NCBI GenBank assembly: GCA_910588885.1 | Contig: CAJUSQ010000069.1 | Location: 1-16,550, forward strand | Source of the DNA: an uncultured Lachnospiraceae bacterium | GTDB lineage: Bacteria > Bacillota > Clostridia > Lachnospirales > Lachnospiraceae | Direction: 5' to 3' | DNA: 16,550 nucleotides | Shown here: positions 12,106 to 16,550 of the stretch, one piece after another | How the letters are laid out: each line of letters begins with the position of its first letter | Numbering within the stretch: position 1 is the stretch's first letter | The notes under the pieces: model-generated | Database searches by the model: none | Told to the model about the DNA's origin: nothing | What the model saw: only the letters and a program-made list of their open reading frames with translations | Program-made: the position numbers and the translations under genes

Positions 12106-13065
12106 ATGAAACTTGTATTTCTGGATGCGAAATCCATTGGAGAAGATATTGATTACAGCGGATTTTCCCGTTTCGGCCAGGTGGAAAAATATGATTTTTC
12201 CAGCCGGGAGGAGGCACGGGAACGGCTAAGGGATGCGGAGATTGCGATCTTGAATAAGGTTCCCATTAATGAGGAAACCATTGGGGAAGCAAAGAAGCTT
12301 CAGCTGGTTTGCGTAACCGCAACGGGAACGGATAACCTGGACAAGGATTATCTTAACAAACGTGGGATTGCCTGGCGGAATGTGGCGGGCTATTCCACAG
12401 AAACCGTGGCTCAGCATACATTCGCACTGTTGTTCTATCTGGCGGAGAAGATGCGGTATTATGACGATTATGTAAAGACGGAGCAGTACGTAGACGATAC
12501 GATGTTTACCCATTTTGGCAATGTCTTCCATGATATTTCCGGGAAAACCTGGGGGATTATCGGGATGGGGACCATTGGAAAACGGGTGGCGGAGCTGGCT
12601 TCCCTGTTTGGCTGCCGGGTAATTTATTATTCCACCTCCGGAAAAAATAACCAGGCAGGCTATGAACGGGTGGATTTCGATACGCTTTTGCAGTCCTCGG
12701 ACATTGTGTCGGTACATGCGCCCCTGAATGAGAATACCCGGGGCCTGATGGATCGGAATGCGTTTTCCAAAATGAAAAAAAGCTGTATTTTTCTGAATCT
12801 GGGCCGGGGCCCGATTGTGGTGGAAGAAGATTTGGCAGAGGCTTTGAGCAACGGACAGATCCAGGCAGCGGGCCTGGATGTGCTGGCACAGGAGCCCATG
12901 TCGCCCCAAAATCCCTTAAGGGAGATTAAGGACAGCAATAAGCTGGTGATTACTCCCCATATCGCCTGGGCCAGTGTGGAAGCCCGTACCCGGCTGATGA
13001 AGATCATTGAGGGCCAGGTGGCGGAATTCCTGGAAGAAAAGGGACGGGCCGGTCAGGATTCCTGA
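12106..13065 (+). CDS. D-2-hydroxyacid dehydrogenase (glycerate/hydroxypyruvate type)
   Basis: A 319-residue NAD(P)-dependent dehydrogenase that should reduce a 2-oxoacid such as hydroxypyruvate or glyoxylate to the D-hydroxyacid, or the reverse. The nucleotide-binding motif is GMGTIG (Gly153, 155, 158). The catalytic residues are present: Arg234 in NLGRGP, Glu263 in LDVLAQEP and His285 in TPHIAW. At the end of the second Rossmann strand the sequence is VIYYSTSG; the acidic residue common in NAD enzymes is absent, so NADP(H) use is possible. ATG 12106 is used, with AAGGAG 5 bases upstream and the transporter stop 2 bases before; ATG 12055 inside the transporter is rejected. The last 13 bases overlap the end of the convergent gene on the other strand. 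Confidence 0.92.
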   Translation: MKLVFLDAKSIGEDIDYSGFSRFGQVEKYDFSSREEARERLRDAEIAILNKVPINEETIGEAKKLQLVCVTATGTDNLDKDYLNKRGIAWRNVAGYSTETVAQHTFALLFYLAEKMRYYDDYVKTEQYVDDTMFTHFGNVFHDISGKTWGIIGMGTIGKRVAELASLFGCRVIYYSTSGKNNQAGYERVDFDTLLQSSDIVSVHAPLNENTRGLMDRNAFSKMKKSCIFLNLGRGPIVVEEDLAEALSNGQIQAAGLDVLAQEPMSPQNPLREIKDSNKLVITPHIAWASVEARTRLMKIIEGQVAEFLEEKGRAGQDS

Positions 13066-14036
13066 AATTTTGGCCGTTCCAAGGCCGGATCCATACCGGA
13101 ATGGTAGGAGCAGTTTCCCAGGGTGGCCAGGATGTCCTTCAGGGCATGCCTTGCAAAATCGGTATAGGGTCGGGAGCGAAACAGCTGATAAAGGCTTGCC
13201 AGCAGCGCTGTGTATCCTTCCTGGGTTTCTTCAATCAGATCCAGGAAGGAAGCGTCAGAGGTCAGCCTTTCGTCCCAGGGATTGTGCCATTTGCGATGCA
13301 GAAGGTTTAACGGGTCCGTGTAGAAGCACAGGGAATCGCTGGGGATCATGGGAGACAGCACAGGATATCCGGTAATCCAGGATTCCAGCTTCCGGGATAC
13401 GATTTTTTTCCTGCCATGGGGATCGTGGAGCAGGCGGGTACCCAGCTGCATGGAACGGATGGCCAGACGCATGGTGGGAATGCCCACCGCCAGATCGGGA
13501 TAGGTCATCTTGTATACATAATACAATAAAGTGGAAATGGTACGAAGCTCCAGCCGGGTCAGGATAATCGTGGATTCTTTCCGAAAAGCGGAGGGCAGCT
13601 TGTGCTTGTAGAATTCCAGCAGTTCCGTGTCAATGTCCGTCTCCAGATTCATATGGCCTCCGTAATAGGAAGGAGTCCTGCCCCGGTAATGGGTGCGCCA
13701 GTAGATATAGGGATGGCAGCGGCAGTCCAGAAGATAATGGCCGACGAAACCCATAATATAGGCTTTGGCAATGGCAGATTCCTTTTTATCAGGAAACAGG
13801 TTCCGACTTTCAATCAAGTGGGTCAGGAATTTTCCGGCGGATTGGTTGTGTGCCACAGAGCCGATGTTGTTCCCGTGAATTGCATAAGAGAGTAAATAAT
13901 AAAAAAAGAGATCCGGCCCCTGCAGCCCCAGGCTGTAAGCTGCATGGTGATCAAAAATAATTTTCTTCATATCGTCGTTTTTCAGTGCATGGTAGGTATT
14001 GATCCCAAAGAGGTAATGAGTGGTAAAACCTGGCAT
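13053..14036 (-). CDS. Zinc-dependent phospholipase C-like protein
   Basis: A 327-residue protein whose N-terminal 140 residues match the zinc-dependent phospholipase C fold. Likely metal ligands are His7 (FTTHYLF), the His30/His31 pair, Asp42 (GLQGPDLFFYY), His63, then His100-x3-Asp104-x3-His108 (GHYLLDCRCHPYIYW) and His128-x3-Glu132 (GGHMNLETD). This spacing parallels the Bacillus cereus enzyme, whose ligands include His-x3-Asp and His-x3-Glu pairs. Unlike that secreted toxin, no signal peptide or N-terminal mature Trp is seen, so it is probably intracellular with an unknown substrate. The C-terminal half is helical and unassigned. AAAGGAATG lies upstream of the ATG on the minus strand. It is alone on this strand and converges with the dehydrogenase. 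Confidence 0.82.
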   Translation of the reverse strand: MPGFTTHYLFGINTYHALKNDDMKKIIFDHHAAYSLGLQGPDLFFYYLLSYAIHGNNIGSVAHNQSAGKFLTHLIESRNLFPDKKESAIAKAYIMGFVGHYLLDCRCHPYIYWRTHYRGRTPSYYGGHMNLETDIDTELLEFYKHKLPSAFRKESTIILTRLELRTISTLLYYVYKMTYPDLAVGIPTMRLAIRSMQLGTRLLHDPHGRKKIVSRKLESWITGYPVLSPMIPSDSLCFYTDPLNLLHRKWHNPWDERLTSDASFLDLIEETQEGYTALLASLYQLFRSRPYTDFARHALKDILATLGNCSYHSGMDPALERPKFQES

Positions 14037-14082
14037 AATCTTACATTCCTTTCTGTAAAGCGTTCCTTTTTCCTTTCCATAT

Positions 14083-14110
14083 AGTATACCAAAAATTTGG
14101 AAAAATCAAA
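14083..14110 (-). promoter_or_regulatory. Possible promoter of the phospholipase C-like gene, with dyad
   Basis: On the minus strand TATACT (14088-14083) lies 16 bases after a weak TTTGAT (14110-14105). The spacer holds CCAAA (14089-14093) and TTTGG (14096-14100), a 5-bp dyad with two central bases that could be an operator. The weak -35 box lowers confidence. Confidence 0.4.
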
Positions 14111-14128
14111 GCAAAAATGATTCTTTTA

Positions 14129-14157
14129 TTGCTTTTTGCCTCCCAAGGACTTATAAT
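14129..14157 (+). promoter_or_regulatory. Promoter of the permease transcript
   Basis: TTGCTT (14129-14134), a 17-base spacer and a perfect TATAAT (14152-14157). Transcription would begin near 14164, only about 10 bases before the first tandem unit, so the leader is almost entirely the repeat array. Confidence 0.7.
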
Positions 14158-14173
14158 GAAACAATAGTTTTGA

Positions 14174-14330
14174 GGAGGGTGTAAATGCGAAGCATTTCTG
14201 AAAATACACCCGACGAAAAGCCGCCGACCGAAGGAAGGGGGCACAACCAAGGGAGGGTGTAAATGCGGAGCATTTTTAAGGATACACCCGACGAAAAGCC
14301 GCTGACCGAAGGGGAAGGGGCATTAAAAAA
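14174..14330 (+). repeat. Two tandem 78/79-base leader units with start-codon hairpins
   Basis: Unit 1 (14174-14251) and unit 2 (14252-14330) share 55 of their first 61 bases. Each begins GGAGGGTGTAAATGC. In each, GGGTGTA pairs with TACACCC (14177-14183 with 14205-14211; 14255-14261 with 14283-14289), and inside that AATGC pairs with GCATT around a three-base loop. The inner arm contains the ATG and the outer arm part of the Shine-Dalgarno. All six differences lie in loops, the 3' bulge or the downstream single strand; none touches a stem. The period continues into the permease, whose GGAGGG is at 14331-14336. This suggests a duplicated cis-acting RNA device. I do not recognise it as a known riboswitch class. 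Confidence 0.8.
14185..14262 (+). CDS. Small leader ORF 1 (25 codons), translation unproven
   Basis: ATG 14185 follows GAGGAGGG by 5 bases and encodes a peptide beginning MRSISENTPDEKPPTEG, ending at TAA 14260-14262. The next small ORF begins at the very next base in the same frame. The start codon lies in the hairpin stem. Between the two copies four codons change the amino acid (Ser5Phe, Glu6Lys, Asn7Asp, Pro14Leu) and one is silent, so the RNA rather than the peptide looks conserved. The act of translation may matter more than the product. Confidence 0.4.
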   Translation: MRSISENTPDEKPPTEGRGHNQGRV

Positions 14331-14355
14331 GGAGGGTATTTATGAATTTTTTTGA
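14263..14355 (+). CDS. Small leader ORF 2 (30 codons) overlapping the permease start
   Basis: ATG 14263 directly abuts the stop of leader ORF 1 and follows GGGAGGG by 5 bases. The peptide begins MRSIFKDTPDEKPLTEG and ends at TGA 14353-14355, 14 bases inside the permease and in a different frame. Ribosomes finishing this ORF would be positioned to re-initiate at the permease ATG, so translational coupling is plausible. No homologue is recognised. Confidence 0.38.
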   Translation: MRSIFKDTPDEKPLTEGEGALKKEGIYEFF

Positions 14356-15712
14356 GAAAGTGTTCCATTTGAAGGAGCATAACACGGATCTGAAGACGGA
14401 GGTCATCGCAGGCATTACTACGTTTATGACCATGGCCTATATTCTTGCAGTGAATCCGAACATCCTTTCGGAGGCGGGGATGGACCGGGGTGCGGTGTTT
14501 ACGGCTACGGCGGTGGCTGCTTTTCTGGCAACCTGCCTGATGGCCCTGCTGTCAAATTATCCCTTTGTACTGGCTCCCGGCATGGGGCTGAACGCTTATT
14601 TTGCCTATACGGTGGTAATGGGTATGGGATTTTCCTGGAAAGAGGCGCTGGCAGCAGTATTTGTGGAAGGAATTATTTTTATTGCGCTGTCTCTGACGAA
14701 TATCCGGGCAGCGATTTTTAATGCGATTCCCATGAACCTGAAGCATGCGGTATCTGTGGGCATCGGCTTGTTTATTGCCTTTATCGGGCTGCAGAATGCG
14801 AAGATTGTAGTGGATGCTTCCACACTGGTTACGATATTTTCTTTTAAAAGCTCCATTCAGGGCGGAACCTTCCAGACAGAAGGCATTACGGTGCTCTTAG
14901 CCCTGATCGGGATTCTGCTTACGGCAATTCTTGTGGTAAAACGGGTCAAAGGAAATATCCTGTGGGGAATTCTGATTACCTGGATTCTGGGGATCCTCTG
15001 CCAGGTAACGGGAATTTATACCCCCAGTCCGGACAGCGGCTGGTACAGCCTGATCCCGGATTTCAGCAACGGAATTAAGGTGCCGAGCCTTGCGCCTACC
15101 TTTTTCCAGATGGATTTCAGCAGAGTATTAAGCCTGGATTTTGCAGTGATTATGTTTGCATTCCTGTTTGTAGATCTCTTTGATACCCTGGGAACGTTAA
15201 TCGGGGTTGCATCCAAGGCGGACATGTTGGATCAGAACGGGAAGCTGCCGAAAATCAAAGGCGCTCTCATGGCGGATGCAATCGGAACCAGTGCCGGGGC
15301 TATGCTGGGTACTTCTACGGTGACGACCTTTGTGGAAAGCGCTTCCGGCGTATCGGAGGGCGGACGGACCGGATTGACGGCTTTGGTTTCGGCGGTATTG
15401 TTCGGATTGTCCCTGTTCCTGTCTCCGATTTTCCTGGCAATCCCGTCCTTTGCAACGGCGCCTGCCCTGGTGATCGTAGGATTTTTGATGATGACTTCCA
15501 TTACAAAAATTGATTTTAGCGATTACTCGGAGGCAATTCCGTCATTTGTAGCAATCATAGCCATGCCGTTTATGTATAGTATTTCGGAAGGGATCGCCAT
15601 GGGCGTAATTTCCTATGTGGTAATCAAGCTGGCAGTAGGCCAGGGAAAGAAGACCACGCCGCTGATGTATGTGCTGGCGCTGCTGTTTATATTAAAATAT
15701 GTTTTTTTATAG
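14342..15712 (+). CDS. NCS2-family purine permease (AzgA/PbuG-like)
   Basis: A 456-residue permease of the AzgA branch of NCS2 transporters, which import hypoxanthine, guanine or adenine by proton symport. Diagnostic stretches are the N-terminal TEVIAGITTFMTMAYILAVN, the loop APGMGLNAYFAY, LFVDLFDTLGTLIGVA and GTSTVTTFVESASGVSEGGR, with 12-14 hydrophobic helices predicted. The length is normal. ATG 14342 has AAGGAGGG 5 bases upstream. The leader is the tandem array at 14174-14330, and no classical purine riboswitch is seen, which is notable because such permeases often carry one. The exact substrate is not settled by sequence. Transcribed divergently from the phospholipase C-like gene. Confidence 0.92.
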   Translation: MNFFEKVFHLKEHNTDLKTEVIAGITTFMTMAYILAVNPNILSEAGMDRGAVFTATAVAAFLATCLMALLSNYPFVLAPGMGLNAYFAYTVVMGMGFSWKEALAAVFVEGIIFIALSLTNIRAAIFNAIPMNLKHAVSVGIGLFIAFIGLQNAKIVVDASTLVTIFSFKSSIQGGTFQTEGITVLLALIGILLTAILVVKRVKGNILWGILITWILGILCQVTGIYTPSPDSGWYSLIPDFSNGIKVPSLAPTFFQMDFSRVLSLDFAVIMFAFLFVDLFDTLGTLIGVASKADMLDQNGKLPKIKGALMADAIGTSAGAMLGTSTVTTFVESASGVSEGGRTGLTALVSAVLFGLSLFLSPIFLAIPSFATAPALVIVGFLMMTSITKIDFSDYSEAIPSFVAIIAMPFMYSISEGIAMGVISYVVIKLAVGQGKKTTPLMYVLALLFILKYVFL

Positions 15713-15859
15713 AATATGAAGGAATCCGGATAAGGAGAAGGTGATTATTTGCAGGGTTGCATACACCCATCTTCTCACAAGCGGCAGGCTGCGGACATGA
15801 CAAGGCATAATATAATGAAACAGACAGTAGAAGTCTATTCTGCCGTATAGAGCAACCAG
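15713..15859. other. Intergenic stretch after the permease, nothing assigned
   Basis: About 150 bases with no convincing gene. A TATAAT at 15811-15816 has no matching -35 box. Short self-complementary bits such as GCAGGCTGC are too small to call. Confidence 0.4.
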
Positions 15860-15889
15860 GGCGGATAAGCAAAAAAACGCTTATCCGCC
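15860..15889 (+). terminator. Stem-loop terminator downstream of the permease
   Basis: GGCGGATAAGC (15860-15870) and GCTTATCCGCC (15879-15889) form a perfect 11-bp stem with an A-rich loop. The following TGTTCATATT is only a weak T-run. It is the best candidate to end the permease transcript, about 150 bases after the stop. Confidence 0.65.
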
Positions 15890-15924
15890 TGTTCATATTA
15901 TAAGCAAGAGATTTTCCGCATAAT

Positions 15925-15947
15925 AAAAAGGACTTCCAAAGAAGTCC
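15925..15947 (-). terminator. Intrinsic terminator after the Fic remnant (minus strand)
   Basis: Read on the minus strand, GGACTTC (15947-15941), loop TTTG, then GAAGTCC (15936-15930) is followed by five T residues. It sits a few bases beyond the stop of the minus-strand Fic-like fragment, as expected for that gene's original terminator. Confidence 0.8.
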
Positions 15948-15952
15948 CTTCG

Positions 15953-16177
15953 TCAGCTCTTTCTCATGATTGTTTTAAATAGTTCTCTAATCGTCACTCT
16001 CAGTAGTTCTAAATAATCCCTCTGCCTGTCCGTTTTTTCCAATACCTTATAATAAGATTCTTTTTCTGTAAGCTTAATATAGATTGGCGGCAGCACCCTT
16101 TTCCTTAGCATCCAATTCAGCAAAGCTCTGGAACTTCTGCCGTTTCCATCAGGCAATACCACATTGAGCCTCCGCAA
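15953..16177 (-). pseudogene. Fic-domain protein, C-terminal remnant
   Basis: Reading from TTG 16177 on the minus strand gives 74 residues beginning with RRLNVVLPDGNGRSSRALLNW, then VLPPIYIKLTEKESYYKVLEKTD and a helical end. The DGNGRSSRALLN block is the second half of the Fic active-site motif HxFx(D/E)GNGRxxR, and LPPIYIK ... YYKVLEKTD is the usual region following it. The catalytic histidine and the HPF part are missing: VVLPDGNGR replaces HPFxDGNGR. The several hundred N-terminal bases of a normal Fic gene are absent upstream. It is therefore a truncated, presumably inactive AMPylase-type gene, left by a deletion or recombination. Its terminator is retained downstream. Confidence 0.75.
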
Positions 16178-16349
16178 GAAAACGATAGTTAATTTCTACT
16201 TTTTGCCTGCGTTCTTTGCCTGTTCCCTTTTCCAAGCTCTCCTGACCGGACAGTCTGCCCCATCTGAGGAGGGATGAACGGCGTTCTTCGCCGCTTCTCT
16301 CTCCGCCTTTTTCTTTTTTTACTGACAGACCTGGTTTTTGTTTCGGGCA
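16178..16349. other. Intergenic stretch between the Fic remnant and the DUF1016 gene
   Basis: No convincing gene. The plus strand is pyrimidine-rich, and a small hairpin GGCG-TTCTT-CGCC is visible near 16280. The boundary between host sequence and the accessory gene may lie here. Confidence 0.35.
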
Positions 16350-16378
16350 TTTATTTTTTTGCGGCTTCGTGGTATAAT
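16350..16378 (+). promoter_or_regulatory. Probable promoter of the DUF1016 gene
   Basis: A perfect TATAAT (16373-16378) lies 17 bases after TTTATT (16350-16355), a weak -35 box within a T-rich run. It leaves a short leader containing AGGAGG (16391-16396). Confidence 0.5.
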
Positions 16379-16409
16379 CGTCCATAGGCAAGGAGGGAGC
16401 AAGCTGAGT

Positions 16410-16550
16410 ATGGAGAATTATCAATTATCACCGAACAATCCGATGATTTTGGAAATCAGAAAATTACTGGAAAATGCAAGAAACAATATCGCTCAACAGG
16501 TCAACACCGAGCTGCTTACAACCTACTGGAACATTGGCCGGATTATTGTG
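16410..16550 (+). CDS. DUF1016/YhcG-type PD-(D/E)XK nuclease family protein, 5' part
   Basis: 47 codons from ATG 16410 run off the window end. The sequence ILEIRKLLENARNNIAQQ, then VNTELLTTYWNIGRIIV, matches the start of DUF1016 N-terminal domains (YhcG family): an amphipathic helix followed by the conserved V-N-x-x-x-L/M-x-x-x-YWxIGRxIV. In this family a C-terminal PD-(D/E)XK nuclease-like domain follows; it is not in this window. Such genes often sit in restriction-modification or defence-type clusters, consistent with the neighbouring broken Fic gene. AGGAGG is 13 bases from the ATG, rather far but the only site present. Confidence 0.82.
   Translation, partial: MENYQLSPNNPMILEIRKLLENARNNIAQQVNTELLTTYWNIGRIIV

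Noticed and set aside
14174..14330. Tandem glycine riboswitch or tandem guanidine-II element
   Set aside because: The tandem layout and a CCGAAGG string are reminiscent of the glycine aptamer, but its other conserved segments are missing, and there are no paired ACGR-loop hairpins as in guanidine-II.
14174..14330. CRISPR-like repeats
   Set aside because: There are only two long adjacent copies without spacers, and they lie in a 5' leader next to a promoter.
14164..14341. Classical purine riboswitch before the permease
   Set aside because: The conserved loop sequences and three-way junction of the purine aptamer are not present; the leader is a tandem hairpin array instead.
15687..15896. 69-codon minus-strand frame after the permease
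   Set aside because: It has no motif or ribosome binding site and runs across the terminator stem and the permease end.
16149..16424. 91-codon minus-strand frame upstream of the Fic remnant
   Set aside because: The product is Lys/Glu/Arg low complexity and does not join the Fic frame. It covers the promoter and start of the plus-strand DUF1016 gene.

Overview
The window reads as chromosomal DNA of a low-to-mid GC Firmicute, most likely a gut Lachnospiraceae (Clostridium cluster XIVa) or close relative. This is inferred from strong AGGAGG ribosome binding sites, TATAAT-type promoters, compact coupled operons, roughly 50% GC, and a gene set (YtrA-type GntR plus DUF5808 protein, patatin-SbcD-SbcC, AzgA-like permease, lone Pta, bacterial serpin) typical of that family. 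No rRNA, tRNA, CRISPR array or complete insertion sequence was seen.

Layout. (1) 1-1444: the tail of an unidentified gene, then a secreted, lipoprotein-like serpin. (2) 1445-3420: a terminator whose 3' arm runs into a consensus promoter, a perfect inverted repeat over the -10 box (probable auto-operator), then a two-gene unit of a YtrA-type GntR regulator and a polytopic DUF5808 membrane protein. (3) 3421-9157: a structured leader and a tightly overlapping four-gene operon of patatin-like lipase, SbcD, SbcC and a histidine phosphatase; the last three genes each overlap the one before by 4 bases. (4) 9158-10717: a monocistronic unusual acyl carrier protein, a terminator, and phosphate acetyltransferase without an adjacent acetate kinase. 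(5) 10718-13065: a promoter with an operator-like dyad and a leader hairpin, driving an OFA-family MFS transporter and a D-2-hydroxyacid dehydrogenase; this looks like an organic-acid uptake or exchange and reduction module. (6) 13053-14036, minus strand: a zinc-dependent phospholipase C-like protein, overlapping the dehydrogenase tail to tail.

(7) 14037-14341 is the most unusual part: a divergent promoter region followed by a leader made almost entirely of two tandem 78/79-base units in front of an NCS2/AzgA-type purine permease. Each unit has a Shine-Dalgarno, an ATG inside a long hairpin, and a short in-frame ORF (25 and 30 codons). The permease Shine-Dalgarno and start keep the same period, and the second small ORF ends inside the permease. 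All six differences between the copies fall outside the hairpin stems. I do not recognise it as a known riboswitch. It may be a translational relay or RNA switch.

(8) 15713-16550: terminators, a truncated Fic-domain remnant on the minus strand, and the start of a DUF1016/YhcG-type PD-(D/E)XK nuclease gene that runs off the window. This looks like the edge of an accessory or defence-type region.
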